Shown: positions 1 to 8,973 of the stretch, in pieces
Layout of the letters: every line of letters starts with the position of its first letter
Position numbering within the stretch: position 1 is the stretch's first letter
NCBI GenBank assembly: GCA_023388675.1
Contig: JAEWFU010000377.1
Location: 1-9,674 of the forward strand
Length of the DNA: 9,674 nt
Direction: 5' to 3'
Source of the DNA: Pseudomonadota bacterium
Lineage (GTDB): Bacteria; Pseudomonadota; Alphaproteobacteria; Rhizobiales; Rhizobiaceae
Position numbers and translations under genes: made by a program
The notes under the pieces: model-generated
Told to the model about the DNA's origin: nothing
Database searches by the model: none
What the model saw: only the letters and a program-made list of their open reading frames with translations

Positions 1-1
1 C

Positions 2-1303
<1,302 letters not shown>

Positions 1304-1314
1304 GGACGAAGCGG

Positions 1315-1710
1315 ATGAACGAGAAATCGAAACGGCATGAACAGGGCATGGCGACGCGCCGTGCGGTGCTGGGGGACGCCCATGTCGACCGCGCCGAGGC
1401 GGCAAAGACTGATTTCGACGCGCCGTTCCAGGAACTCATCACCGAGGCCGCGTGGGGGCATGTGTGGTCGCGCGATACGATCACACGGCGCGAGCGCTCG
1501 ATGATGACGCTGGCGCTGCTGGCCGGGCTCGGCAATTTCGAGGAACTGGCGCTGCACACGCGCGCCACGGCCAACACTGGCGCCACGCGTGACGACATCC
1601 TGGAAGTGATGCTGCACGTCGCGATCTATGCCGGCGTGCCGCGCGCCAATCACGCGATCAAGGTCGTCAAACACGTGCTGGACGAGATGGACAAGGAGAA
1701 AGGGACATGA
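1315..1710 (+). CDS. pcaC: 4-carboxymuconolactone decarboxylase
   Basis: PcaC decarboxylates gamma-carboxymuconolactone to beta-ketoadipate enol-lactone in the protocatechuate branch of the beta-ketoadipate pathway. The product is 131 residues, the normal size of a stand-alone PcaC, so it is not the PcaL-type fusion with PcaD. The N-terminus has the family pattern [13 protein letters not shown] (15-27). The core helices carry the carboxymuconolactone decarboxylase signature [18 protein letters not shown] (57-74), then [10 protein letters not shown] (76-85) with the conserved His81. GAGGA at 1302-1306, overlapping the pobA stop codon, is the likely ribosome site, 8 nt before the ATG. The stop overlaps the pcaH start (ATGA), indicating translational coupling. 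An ATG at residue 12 is in frame, but the conserved N-terminus favours the first. Confidence 0.95.
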   Translation: MNEKSKRHEQGMATRRAVLGDAHVDRAEAAKTDFDAPFQELITEAAWGHVWSRDTITRRERSMMTLALLAGLGNFEELALHTRATANTGATRDDILEVMLHVAIYAGVPRANHAIKVVKHVLDEMDKEKGT

Positions 1711-2462
1711 GCGAGGGCATGCTCTCGAACCGCAAGCCGGAAACAGGCGCATTCTTCCAGCGCGACCGCGAGTGGCATCCGCAAGCCTATACGCCCTGGT
1801 ACAAGACCTCCGTGCTGCGTTCGCCGCAGAAGGCGCTGCTGTCGCTCGACAACACGCTGTCGGAGATCACCGGTCCGGTCTTCGGCCACAACATTCTCGG
1901 CGCGCTCGATAACGACCTGATCCACAATTTCGCGAAGCCCGGCGAAAGCGCCATCGGTCCGCGCATCATCGTCTATGGCCGGGTTCTCGACGAGCGCGGC
2001 AAGGGCGTGCCCGGCGCGCTGCTGGAGTTCTGGCAGGCCAATGCCGGCGGGCGCTACCGCCACAAGAAGGAGGGCTACATCGCGCCTCTCGATCCGAATT
2101 TCGGCGGCTGCGGACGCACCATCACCGACGAGGACGGCGGCTATGTCCTGCGCACCGTGCAGCCGGGGCCGTATCCTTGGCCGAACGGTCCCAACGACTG
2201 GCGTCCGGCGCATATCCATTTCTCGATCTTCGGCCATGGCTTCGCGCAGCGGCTCATCACCCAGATGTATTTCGAGGGCGATCCGCTGATACCGCTGTGC
2301 CCGATCGTCAAGACGATCAACGATCCGGCTGCGATCTCCGATCTGACGGCAGCACTCGACATGGGCGCGACAACGCCGATGGACAGCCGCGCCTACAAGT
2401 TCGACATCGTCTTGCGCGGCCGGCGCTCGACGCTGTTCGAAAACCGCCTGGAGGGGAACTGA
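1707..2462 (+). CDS. pcaH: Protocatechuate 3,4-dioxygenase, beta subunit
   Basis: PcaH is the iron-bearing subunit of the intradiol dioxygenase that cleaves protocatechuate with O2 to 3-carboxy-cis,cis-muconate. The product is 251 residues, within the usual range. The four non-haem Fe(III) ligands are readable: Tyr117 in GGRYRHK, Tyr156 in PGPYPW, and His169 and His171 in RPAHIHF. Their spacing (39, 13, 2) is identical to that of Pseudomonas PcaH (Tyr408, Tyr447, His460, His462), and the catalytic arginine is retained as Arg166. The N-terminal extension (about 1-60) is typical of beta subunits. The ATG overlaps the pcaC stop and is preceded by the purine-rich AAGGAGAAAGGG inside pcaC. pcaG begins 2 nt after the stop, as expected for subunits made in equal amounts. 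Confidence 0.97.
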   Translation: MSEGMLSNRKPETGAFFQRDREWHPQAYTPWYKTSVLRSPQKALLSLDNTLSEITGPVFGHNILGALDNDLIHNFAKPGESAIGPRIIVYGRVLDERGKGVPGALLEFWQANAGGRYRHKKEGYIAPLDPNFGGCGRTITDEDGGYVLRTVQPGPYPWPNGPNDWRPAHIHFSIFGHGFAQRLITQMYFEGDPLIPLCPIVKTINDPAAISDLTAALDMGATTPMDSRAYKFDIVLRGRRSTLFENRLEGN

Positions 2463-2464
2463 TC

Positions 2465-3079
2465 ATGGTTCAGCCGCTCAATCGCCTCAAGGAAAGCGCG
2501 TCGCAGACCGCCGGCCCCTACGTCCATATCGGGCTGACGCCGAACTTTTCCGAAATCGGCGGCGTCTATCCGGTCGATCTCGGCACCTCGATGGTCAACG
2601 ACAAGACCCGCGGAAAACGCATCGTCATCACCGGGCGCGTGCTCGACGGCACCGGAACCCCGCTGAGGGATGCGCTCGTCGAGATCTGGCAGGCCGACGC
2701 CGACGGGCTCTACAATTCGCCGTCGGAGATGCGCGGCACGGCGGACCCGAACTTCACCGGCTGGGGGCGCTGCGCAACGGACATGACCTCCGGCGAATTC
2801 CGGTTCGAGACGGTCAAGCCGGGCCGGGTGCCGTTCAACGACGGCCGCCTGATGGCGCCGCACGTCATCTTCTGGATTGTCGCGCGGGGCATCAATATCG
2901 GCCTGCAGACGCGCATGTATTTCGGTGACGAGGAGGCGGCGAACGCCGAGGATCCGGTGCTCGCGCGCATCGAGCATCGCGTTCGTGTGCCGACGCTGGT
3001 CGCCGAGCCTGTCGAAGGCGGCTACCGTTTCGACATCCATCTGCAGGGCGAGAAGGAAACCGTCTTCTTCGACATCTGA
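2465..3079 (+). CDS. pcaG: Protocatechuate 3,4-dioxygenase, alpha subunit
   Basis: PcaG pairs with PcaH in the protocatechuate 3,4-dioxygenase. The 204-residue product has the alpha-subunit start SASQTAGPYVHIGL (11-24), the intradiol core ITGRVLDGTGTPL (55-67) and LVEIWQADADGLY (71-83), and the C-terminal GYRFDIHLQG...TVFFD (186-203). As expected for the alpha subunit, the full iron-ligand set is missing: the segment equivalent to the PcaH ligand loop reads RVPF...MAPHVIFW and keeps only one histidine (His133). In the family this subunit helps line the active site rather than binding iron. GGAGGGGA at the end of pcaH (2450-2457), 7 nt upstream of the ATG, is the ribosome site. After the stop the tight operon packing breaks at a repeat element. 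Confidence 0.96.
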   Translation: MVQPLNRLKESASQTAGPYVHIGLTPNFSEIGGVYPVDLGTSMVNDKTRGKRIVITGRVLDGTGTPLRDALVEIWQADADGLYNSPSEMRGTADPNFTGWGRCATDMTSGEFRFETVKPGRVPFNDGRLMAPHVIFWIVARGINIGLQTRMYFGDEEAANAEDPVLARIEHRVRVPTLVAEPVEGGYRFDIHLQGEKETVFFDI

Positions 3080-3118
3080 TCGCCTGGAGCGTCGGTGGTT
3101 GACACCGGCCGGCGTGAC

Positions 3119-3299
3119 GTGCGTCCTTCGAGGCTCGCTGCGCTCGCACCTCAGGATGAGGGAAGTGGGTTGATCGCACCCGCTCAAGCTGGGCTCGATG
3201 GATGGCACTGAAGCGATCCTCGAACCCACGAGTTTGCAAAAGCAACGCACGACGATCCTCATCCTGAGGTGCGAGCGCAGCGAGCCTCGAAGGACGCAC
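3119..3299. repeat. 181-bp palindromic repeat element between pcaG and pcaB
   Basis: Two arms, 3119-3161 and 3257-3299, are perfect 43-bp inverted copies separated by 95 bp. One arm begins GTGCGTCCTTCGAGGCTCGC. The spacer holds a nested inverted pair: GTGGGTT-GATCGC (3165-3177) faces GCGATC-CTCG-AACCCAC (3213-3229), so the whole stretch can fold as one long imperfect hairpin. Arms of this type, whose spurious translation reads ILRCERSEPRRTH, are a familiar dispersed intergenic repeat in Rhizobiales genomes. The element lies 39 nt after the pcaG stop and 39 nt before the pcaB start. It contains no gene, and its effect on pcaB expression is unknown. Confidence 0.85.
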
Positions 3300-3327
3300 C
3301 AACAGTCCAGTTCGTGTCATATCTGCT

Positions 3328-3331
3328 GGGA
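3328..3331 (+). promoter_or_regulatory. Weak ribosome binding site deciding the pcaB start
   Basis: GGGA lies 7 nt before the GTG at 3339. It is the only plausible ribosome site near the start of the PcaB family homology. Upstream in-frame codons read through the palindromic repeat and would give repeat-derived residues, so they are not used. Confidence 0.45.
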
Positions 3332-3338
3332 TGAATCC

Positions 3339-4403
3339 GTGACCGTTTCGCCTTTCGACCATCCATTCCTTTCGGGGCTGCTCGGTGACGAGGAGGTCGG
3401 CTCGTGCTTTTCCGCGCAAGCGGACATTGCCGCGATGCTGGCCTTCGAGACGGCACTTGCTGCAGCCGAGGCCGTGGAGGGGCTGATAGACAGCGACGCG
3501 GCGGCGGCAATCGCTGCGGCGCTCGACAAATTCGAACCCGATATGGACGGGCTGCGGGCGGGGACGGCGCGCGACGGCGTGGTGGTGCCGGAACTGGTGC
3601 GTCAGCTTCGCGAGGCAGTGGGTGAGCCCCATGCCAGCCGGGTTCACTTCGGTGCGACAAGCCAGGACGTTATCGACACCAGCCTGGCAATGCGGCTTGC
3701 GCGCGCGATGGACATCTTCGATACGCGGCTGGCAGCGGTGATCGACCAGCTTGCCGGGCTCGAGGCGCGTGATGGCGCCATCGAGACGATGGCGCATACG
3801 CGGATGCAGGCGGCGATCCCCGTTCCTGCCTCGCGCAAGATGGCAAGCTGGCGCGAACCGCTGGAGCGGCATCGCGAAAGGCTCGGGGCTGTTCGCGACG
3901 ATGTCTGCGTCCTTCATTTCGGCGGTGCGGCCGGGACGCTGGAAAAGCTCGGCGATGCAGCGCCGGCAGTCGCGCGCCGGCTGGCTGAGAAACTCGGCCT
4001 GTGGGCCTTGCCCCGCGCGCGGCATAGCGAGCGCGACGGGATCGTTGCCTTCGCGTCGTGGCTTTCGATGGTGACCGGCAGCCTCGGCAAGATTGGCCAG
4101 GATATCGCGCTGATGACCCAGACCGAGGTGGGCAAGGTGAAGCTGTCCTCGGGTGGCGGATCATCTGCGATGCCGCACAAGGTCAATCCCGTCGGCGCGG
4201 AGACGCTGGTTGCGCTTGCCCGTTTCAACGCCACCCTCGTCGCCGCCATGCACCACGCCATGGTGCACGAAAACGAGCGCTCGGGTGCGGCCTGGACGCT
4301 GGAATGGCTGACCTTGCCGCAGATGGTGGTTGCGACCGCTGCGGCCCTGCGCACGGCCGAGGCACTGGTTGCATCAGCGAGCTTCCAGCCAGCCCGCGCC
4401 TGA
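3339..4403 (+). CDS. pcaB: 3-carboxy-cis,cis-muconate cycloisomerase
   Basis: PcaB cyclises 3-carboxy-cis,cis-muconate to 4-carboxymuconolactone, the step between PcaHG and PcaC. It belongs to the fumarase/aspartase superfamily. The 354-residue product matches the short rhizobial PcaB type (about 350) rather than the roughly 450-residue pseudomonad form. Visible family motifs are HFGATSQDVIDTS (103-115), HTRMQAA (153-159) and the superfamily signature SSGGGSSAMPHKVNP (270-284) with its flexible catalytic loop. The start is a GTG giving MTVSPFDHPFLSGLLGDEE, the expected family beginning. An in-frame open stretch reaches back to about 3198 but only translates the repeat. The gene is separated from pcaG by 259 bp holding that repeat, so it may be read through from pobA/pcaCHG or have its own weak promoter; I see no clear one. 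Confidence 0.94.
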   Translation: MTVSPFDHPFLSGLLGDEEVGSCFSAQADIAAMLAFETALAAAEAVEGLIDSDAAAAIAAALDKFEPDMDGLRAGTARDGVVVPELVRQLREAVGEPHASRVHFGATSQDVIDTSLAMRLARAMDIFDTRLAAVIDQLAGLEARDGAIETMAHTRMQAAIPVPASRKMASWREPLERHRERLGAVRDDVCVLHFGGAAGTLEKLGDAAPAVARRLAEKLGLWALPRARHSERDGIVAFASWLSMVTGSLGKIGQDIALMTQTEVGKVKLSSGGGSSAMPHKVNPVGAETLVALARFNATLVAAMHHAMVHENERSGAAWTLEWLTLPQMVVATAAALRTAEALVASASFQPARA

Positions 4404-4478
4404 AACTGCTGCCGTCGCCACGAGATTACGCTGCGTCATCGGCTTTCAGCGACGCAATCGGCCCGCGAAAGTTCTAAT

Positions 4479-4494
4479 TTAAGTCAAGCTTAAC
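4479..4494 (+). promoter_or_regulatory. CtrA-type box (TTAA-N7-TTAAC) upstream of the chemoreceptor gene
   Basis: The sequence TTAA-GTCAAGC-TTAAC matches exactly the full consensus of the alphaproteobacterial response regulator CtrA, TTAA-N7-TTAA(C). It lies 160 bp before the MCP start codon in an unusually AT-rich patch (TAATTTAAGTCAAGCTTAAC) of an otherwise GC-rich region. CtrA controls motility and chemotaxis genes in many alphaproteobacteria, so the context fits. No convincing -10 element could be seen downstream, and the same bases also form a short TTAAG/CTTAA inverted repeat. Confidence 0.55.
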
Positions 4495-4588
4495 CAAAAC
4501 GCTCGCTAGTGGAGCGCGGACGGGCAACATCGGTCTGCAGCCGGCTTCACTTTCGTTTCGGCCGCCGCGACCCTGGGCATGCGCGTTT

Positions 4589-4634
4589 CCCCGTCACCTG
4601 ACGGGGTAGGGCGACTGGGGTCCATGCGGGCCCC
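4589..4634 (+). promoter_or_regulatory. Two tandem hairpins in the leader of the chemoreceptor gene
   Basis: CCCCGTCA (4589-4596) pairs with TGACGGGG (4599-4606). GGGGTCC (4617-4623) pairs with GGGCCCC (4628-4634) through one G-U pair and an ATGC loop. Neither is followed by a T-run, so they are not intrinsic terminators. The second ends 6 nt before the ribosome site GGGGGA, and its CCCC arm could pair with that site instead, which would hide it. A regulatory role is inference. I could not match the pair to a known riboswitch class. Confidence 0.35.
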
Positions 4635-4640
4635 GAGATT

Positions 4641-4646
4641 GGGGGA
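4641..4646 (+). promoter_or_regulatory. Ribosome binding site of the chemoreceptor gene
   Basis: GGGGGA lies 7 nt before the ATG at 4654. It places the start at [12 protein letters not shown], directly before the first membrane segment. The upstream in-frame ATGs at 4579 and 4624 would add 25 or 10 residues encoded by the leader hairpins. Confidence 0.7.
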
Positions 4647-4653
4647 TTCTGCC

Positions 4654-6621
4654 ATGAAAATTGGTAGCAAGATTTATGCGATCGTCGGCCTGATGGGCGT
4701 CGTCGCGGTGGCGATCGGCGGCATGGCCGTCTACACGCTCAACGAATACAATGCGCGCCTGGCGGCGCTGGAAAACGTTTCGGAGCGCGCCTATCTCGGC
4801 GAGCGCCTGAACCGCTATGTCACCGCAGTGGTGATGGACGCGCGTGGTATCTACGCTTCGAAGACGACGGAACAGGCCGAGCAGTTCGGCAAGGGCATCC
4901 ACCGGTCGCTGGATCAGATGGACGCGTTGCTGGCGCAGTGGCGACCGCTGGTCGACGCCGAAGGGCTTGCCGATTTCAATGCCGTCGTCTCGCGATCCGC
5001 CGAGTTCCGCGCCTTCCGCGCCGAAACCGCGCGGCTGGGCACCGAGGTCGACCCGGCCCAGGCCAACATTCAGGGCAATAACGAGCAGAACCGCGCCAAC
5101 CGCAAGGCATTCCAGGCGGAAATCGATGCGGTCGTCAATCGCGACCAGCAGCTTCTCGCAGACATGAAGGTCGACCTGGCTTCGTTCCAGACGCGCATGG
5201 CGATCCTGATCGGCTCCGTGGTGCTCGTCGGTCTTGCAGCGGGCGCGGGTGCTGCCGCCTATATCGGTACGGCCCAGCTCAGCCGCCCGATCCGTGGCCT
5301 GACAGGAACCATGAAGACGCTCGCCGAAGGCGATCTCGATACGGACATCCCGTTTGCCGGCCGCAAGGACGAGATCGGCGAGATGGCCAAGGCCGTCGAG
5401 GTGTTCAAGCAGAATGCGCTCAAGGTGCGCGAGCTGAACGCACAGGAAGCAGCCCTTCAGGCGAAGAGCGCGGACCTGCAGACCAGCATCGCAGAAGTGG
5501 TCGCCAGCGCGGTGCGTGGCAATTTCGATCGCCGCATCACCAAGGATTATCAGGACGCGGACCTCAACCGTTTCGCGGCCAGCGTCAACGAGCTGGTGAC
5601 CAGCGTCGACACCGGCATCGCCGAGGTTCGCCGCGTGGTGGCCAGCCTTGCCGATGGCGACCTGACCCAGAGCATGGAAGGGACCTTCCACGGCGCGTTC
5701 GAGGAGTTGCAGCACAACGTCAACACGACGATGCAGACGCTGCGCGGCGCCCTGCGCGACGTGCGCATCACCTCGGACACGATCGGCTCGAACACGGTCG
5801 AGCTGCGCTCGGCGGCCGACGACCTGTCGCGGCGCACCGAACAGCAGGCGGCCTCGCTGGAGGAAACGTCCGCCGCGCTGGACGAGATCACAGCGACGGT
5901 GCGCGAGTCGACAGACCGGGCGCAGGAGGCGAGCCGCATGGTCGACGAGGCTCGCCGCTCGACCGAGCAGTCCACGAAGGTGGTGGCCGAGGCGGTCAGC
6001 GCCATGAGCCGCATCGAGCAGGCATCGGGCGAGATCGGCCAGATCATCAGCCTGATCGACGAGATCGCCTTCCAGACCAACCTTCTGGCGCTTAACGCCG
6101 GTGTCGAGGCAGCGCGCGCCGGCGAGGCGGGCAGGGGCTTCGCGGTGGTCGCGCAGGAGGTGCGTGAACTCGCGCAGCGTTCGGCGACCGCCGCCAAGGA
6201 CATCAAGGACCTGATCACCAAGTCCGGCGAGGAGGTCTCGACCGGCGTCCGGCTCGTCACGGCGACGGGCGAGGCGCTCGACACGATCCAGGCACATGTC
6301 GTGCAGATCAACGAACACGTCCATTCGATCGCGCGTGCTGCCGGGGAGCAGTCGACGGGGCTTTCCGAGATCAACACGGCCATGAACCAGATGGATCAGG
6401 TCACGCAGCGCAACGCGGCGATGGTGGAAGAGACGACGGCGGCGACGCATCGTCTTTCGAGCGAGTCGGCCAACCTCACCCAGCTCATTTCCCACTTCAA
6501 GGTCGAGGGTGGGGCCAGCGTGCGAGAGGCGGACGACTACAGCGCCTCCGTCCCGTCGCCCGCCCGCGCGCTCGGCCAGCGGGTTGCCGGCGCCTTCGGC
6601 GGCGTGGTGGCTGCGGAATAA
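4654..6621 (+). CDS. Methyl-accepting chemotaxis protein (transmembrane chemoreceptor)
   Basis: This 655-residue receptor should sit in the inner membrane and signal through CheW/CheA to the flagellar motor. Membrane helix 1 is at about residues 7-29 and helix 2 at 183-207. Between them is a helical periplasmic ligand domain of about 150 residues, probably a four-helix bundle, with the segment VVMDARGIY (59-67). A HAMP domain follows (209-262, with [19 protein letters not shown] and KDEIGEMA). Two more HAMP-like units seem to lie at 272-325 and 321-372, the latter with SLADGDL. The signalling domain has the methylation-helix sequence [17 protein letters not shown] (396-412) and the hairpin tip [21 protein letters not shown] (470-490). 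The C-terminus lacks an NWETF-type CheR-binding tail. The ligand is unknown; adjacency to pob/pca genes makes aromatic acids a candidate only. Confidence 0.95.
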   Translation: MKIGSKIYAIVGLMGVVAVAIGGMAVYTLNEYNARLAALENVSERAYLGERLNRYVTAVVMDARGIYASKTTEQAEQFGKGIHRSLDQMDALLAQWRPLVDAEGLADFNAVVSRSAEFRAFRAETARLGTEVDPAQANIQGNNEQNRANRKAFQAEIDAVVNRDQQLLADMKVDLASFQTRMAILIGSVVLVGLAAGAGAAAYIGTAQLSRPIRGLTGTMKTLAEGDLDTDIPFAGRKDEIGEMAKAVEVFKQNALKVRELNAQEAALQAKSADLQTSIAEVVASAVRGNFDRRITKDYQDADLNRFAASVNELVTSVDTGIAEVRRVVASLADGDLTQSMEGTFHGAFEELQHNVNTTMQTLRGALRDVRITSDTIGSNTVELRSAADDLSRRTEQQAASLEETSAALDEITATVRESTDRAQEASRMVDEARRSTEQSTKVVAEAVSAMSRIEQASGEIGQIISLIDEIAFQTNLLALNAGVEAARAGEAGRGFAVVAQEVRELAQRSATAAKDIKDLITKSGEEVSTGVRLVTATGEALDTIQAHVVQINEHVHSIARAAGEQSTGLSEINTAMNQMDQVTQRNAAMVEETTAATHRLSSESANLTQLISHFKVEGGASVREADDYSASVPSPARALGQRVAGAFGGVVAAE

Positions 6622-6645
6622 CCTTACGCTAATAGAGAAAAATCG

Positions 6646-6670
6646 GGGCGGCTCTCGAGCCGCCCTTTTT
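6646..6670 (+). terminator. Intrinsic terminator of the chemoreceptor gene
   Basis: GGGCGGCT (6646-6653) pairs with AGCCGCCC (6658-6665) around a CTCG loop, followed immediately by TTTTT, then C and TTT. It starts 24 nt after the MCP stop codon. This is the clearest rho-independent terminator in the window and ends transcription towards the convergent paaZ. Confidence 0.9.
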
Positions 6671-6689
6671 CTTTGATGTCGACTCTGTT

Positions 6690-6866
6690 GGCGCTGCCCC
6701 TCACCTGCCTGCCGGCATCCTCTCCCCGTGAACGGGGAGAGGACCGCCTTCATCACTGCTTTCGCTAATCACCAACGTTGAAGAACAGGCGCGGGCCGAG
6801 CGGCAGGCGCTCCTCTCCCCGTCATTACGGGGAGAGGATGCCGGCAGGCAGGTGAGGGGCGGCGCC
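6690..6866. repeat. 177-bp palindromic repeat element between the chemoreceptor gene and paaZ
   Basis: Arms 6690-6729 and 6827-6866 are 40-bp inverted copies with one mismatch (6695/6861); 34 bp of them are perfect. They are separated by 97 bp. Each side also forms its own tight hairpin: TCCTCTCCCCGT with ACGGGGAGAGGA at 6718-6743 on the left and 6811-6838 on the right. A weak nested pair, GCCTTC (6746-6751) with GAAG...AGGC (6780-6790), continues the fold inwards. Repeats of this CCTCTCCCCG...CGGGGAGAGG kind are common between genes in Rhizobiales. It fills the gap between two convergent genes and ends 20 nt from the paaZ stop codon, so its hairpins could also stop paaZ transcripts, though no T-run follows. 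Confidence 0.85.
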
Positions 6867-6886
6867 GAGATTGCCGAAGGGCGCGC

Positions 6887-8914
6887 CTACATCGCGTTCA
6901 TCGTCAGCAGTACGTAGCTGGCCACCTGGTCGCCGTCCTGGTTGTAGACGCTGACGTCCCAGCGCACCTCGCCGTAGTCGTCGTTTCGCCGCGTTTTCTC
7001 CTTGACGACGAGATTAGCTGTGATGCGGTCGCCGGGCGAGACCGGCTTCAGGAAGCGCAGATTGTCGAGGCCGTAATTCGCGAGCACCGGCCCCGGTGCC
7101 GGATCGACGAACAGGCCGGCGGCAAAGGACAGGATCAGGTATCCGTGGGCGACCCGGCCGGGGAAGAACGGGTTCGCCTTCGCCGCTTCCTCGTCCATAT
7201 GGGCGTAGAAGGTGTCGCCAGTGAAGCGCGCGAAATGCTCGATGTCGTCGAGCGTCACGTCCCGCCAAGCTGTCCCCACGGCCTGGCCGATCTCCAGCTC
7301 CGGGAAGGGTATCCGGAATGGGTGCTCGTCCGTGATTGTCTTCGCACCGTGAACCCAGCGCTTCGTGATGCCGGTCATCAGGTCGGGGCTCGCCTGTATC
7401 GCCGTGCGCTGCATGTAGTGCATGACGCCGCGAATGCCGCCCATCTCCTCACCGCCGCCGGCGCGGCCGGGACCGCCATGCACCATGTAGGGCAGGGGGG
7501 AACCGTGGCCGGTCGCCTCCTTGCCGGTGTCGCGGTTGGCGAAGTAAAGCCGGCCGTGGAAGGCGCCGGCGGTTTCCACGACCTGCCTTGCCATTGCCGG
7601 GTCGCAGGTGAAGACGGAGGCGACCAGCGAGCCGCCGCCGCGGTTCGCCAGCGCTGCCGCATGCGCGATGTCGCGATAGCCCATGACGGTCGAGACCGGC
7701 CCGAACGCCTCGACGGCGTGGACATTCTCCGCGCCGTCCGGATCGTCGCTGGTAAACAGAAGCGGCGAGACGAAGGCGCCGCGCTCAGCATCCGCGCCGG
7801 TTACGTCTACCTTGCCGGGATCGCCGTAAACCAACCGCGCCTCACGTGCGATGATGCCCGCCTTCTCGCGCACGTCGGCGCGCTGGGCTAGGCTTGCCAG
7901 CGCACCCATGCGTGTCGCCTCGTCGCGCGGGTTGCCGATCACGGTTTTTGCGAGCCTGTCGGCGACCGCCTCGATGACTGCGTCGCGGTGCGCGTCCGGT
8001 ACGATAAGCCGGCGCATCGCCGTGCATTTCTGGCCGGCCTTCGCCGTCATCTCGCGATGCACTTCCCTGACGAAAGCGTCGAACTCCGGCGTGCCGGGGG
8101 CGGCATCGGGCCCGAGGATGGAAGCATTCAGCGAATCCTGCTCGGCGATGAAACGCACCGAGTTCCGGATCAGGTTCGCGTTGGCGCGCAGCATGCCGGC
8201 GGTCGCCGCCGAGCCGGTGAAGGAAACGACGTCCTGGCAGCCGAGCCGGTCGAGCAGGTCGCCGGTCGGGCCGGCGATGAGTTGCACGGCACCGTCCGGC
8301 AGCAGGCCGGATTCGATCATCATGCGGAAGGCGGCCTCGGTGAGCCAGGCCGTGGCCGAGGCCGGCTTGACGATGGCCGGTACGCCCGCAAGCAGGGTCG
8401 GCGCCAGCTTCTCCAGCATGCCCCAGACCGGGAAGTTGAACGCGTTGATATGGATGGCGACGCCGTGCAGCGAGGTCGCGACATGCTGGCCGAGGAAGTT
8501 GCCGCCGCGCGAAAGCTGCTCGAGCGCGCCCTCCACATAGACGGTGTCGTCCGGGAACTCCCGGCGGCCCTTGGACGAATAGGCGAACAGCGTGCCGATG
8601 CCGCCGTCGATGTCGATCATCGAGTCGGCTTTCGTCGCGCCGGTGTCATAGGAAAGTTCGTAGAGGGGGTCGCGGCGTTCGGTCAGATATTGCGCCAGCG
8701 CCTTCAGCATCGCCGCGCGCTGGTGGAAGGTCATGGCGCGCAGGGCAGGGCCGCCAGTCCTGCGGGCATGCTCGGCCATGCCGGCATAGTCGAGCCCGCC
8801 GCCGCCGATCTCGGCAATCGCCTCGCCGGTCACCGCGCTCTTCAACGTGCTGATGTTGCCTGACGGGGCGATCCAGCGGCCGGCCGCATAGCTGTGGAGG
8901 GGGAGGATGGTCAT
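6887..8914 (-). CDS. paaZ: Bifunctional oxepin-CoA hydrolase / 3-oxo-5,6-dehydrosuberyl-CoA semialdehyde dehydrogenase
   Basis: PaaZ opens the oxepin-CoA ring made in aerobic phenylacetate degradation and oxidises the resulting aldehyde with NADP+, giving 3-oxo-5,6-dehydrosuberyl-CoA. The 675-residue product matches E. coli PaaZ (681). The N-terminal aldehyde dehydrogenase domain (about 1-520) has HINAFNFPVWG (155-165), IVKPAS (181-186), SFTGSA (231-236), the general base Glu258 in FIAEQDS, and the nucleophile Cys297 in AGQKCTA. The C-terminal MaoC-type hydratase domain (about 530-675) has FTGDTFYAHMD (564-574), with the hydratase pair Asp567 and His572, then FPGRVAHGYL (584-593). Both active sites look intact. 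The start is ATG with GGAG 8 nt upstream. No paaABCDE, paaG or paaK is in the window, so the gene is isolated here. It lies downstream of the P450 gene across a repeat-filled gap. Confidence 0.95.
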   Translation of the reverse strand: MTILPLHSYAAGRWIAPSGNISTLKSAVTGEAIAEIGGGGLDYAGMAEHARRTGGPALRAMTFHQRAAMLKALAQYLTERRDPLYELSYDTGATKADSMIDIDGGIGTLFAYSSKGRREFPDDTVYVEGALEQLSRGGNFLGQHVATSLHGVAIHINAFNFPVWGMLEKLAPTLLAGVPAIVKPASATAWLTEAAFRMMIESGLLPDGAVQLIAGPTGDLLDRLGCQDVVSFTGSAATAGMLRANANLIRNSVRFIAEQDSLNASILGPDAAPGTPEFDAFVREVHREMTAKAGQKCTAMRRLIVPDAHRDAVIEAVADRLAKTVIGNPRDEATRMGALASLAQRADVREKAGIIAREARLVYGDPGKVDVTGADAERGAFVSPLLFTSDDPDGAENVHAVEAFGPVSTVMGYRDIAHAAALANRGGGSLVASVFTCDPAMARQVVETAGAFHGRLYFANRDTGKEATGHGSPLPYMVHGGPGRAGGGEEMGGIRGVMHYMQRTAIQASPDLMTGITKRWVHGAKTITDEHPFRIPFPELEIGQAVGTAWRDVTLDDIEHFARFTGDTFYAHMDEEAAKANPFFPGRVAHGYLILSFAAGLFVDPAPGPVLANYGLDNLRFLKPVSPGDRITANLVVKEKTRRNDDYGEVRWDVSVYNQDGDQVASYVLLTMNAM

Positions 8915-8973
8915 GGATTAATCTCCGGGGCAGCGAGACGTGCCGTTGTCCTTTGCGGTCGGTGTTCTGTCGC

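Noticed and set aside
3119..3299. CRISPR array or transposon insertion
   Set aside because: There are only two copies, in inverted orientation, with no regular spacers, no transposase gene and no clear target-site duplication.
3198..3338. N-terminal extension of PcaB through the repeat
   Set aside because: It translates the palindromic repeat (ILRCERSEPRRTH), a common annotation artefact in Rhizobiales. Family homology begins at the GTG at 3339.
4432..4456. Possible terminator after pcaB: TGCGTC with GACGCA around a 13-nt loop
   Set aside because: The stem is only 6 bp, the loop is long and no T-run follows; the nearest T-rich patch belongs to the CtrA-like box.
4579..4653. 25-residue N-terminal extension of the chemoreceptor
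   Set aside because: It is encoded by two hairpins and lacks a ribosome site, while the ATG at 4654 has GGGGGA at good spacing just before the first membrane helix.
4594..6756. A 720-codon open frame antisense to the chemoreceptor gene
   Set aside because: It mirrors the codon structure of the MCP gene in GC-rich DNA, has arginine/histidine-rich low-information protein sequence, and runs through the terminator and repeat. The MCP motifs on the + strand are decisive.
7145..7891. Plus-strand open frames of about 230-290 codons opposite paaZ (also 7851-8540 and 7988-8863)
   Set aside because: They are shadows of a complete, motif-verified paaZ on the minus strand and show no recognisable protein family.
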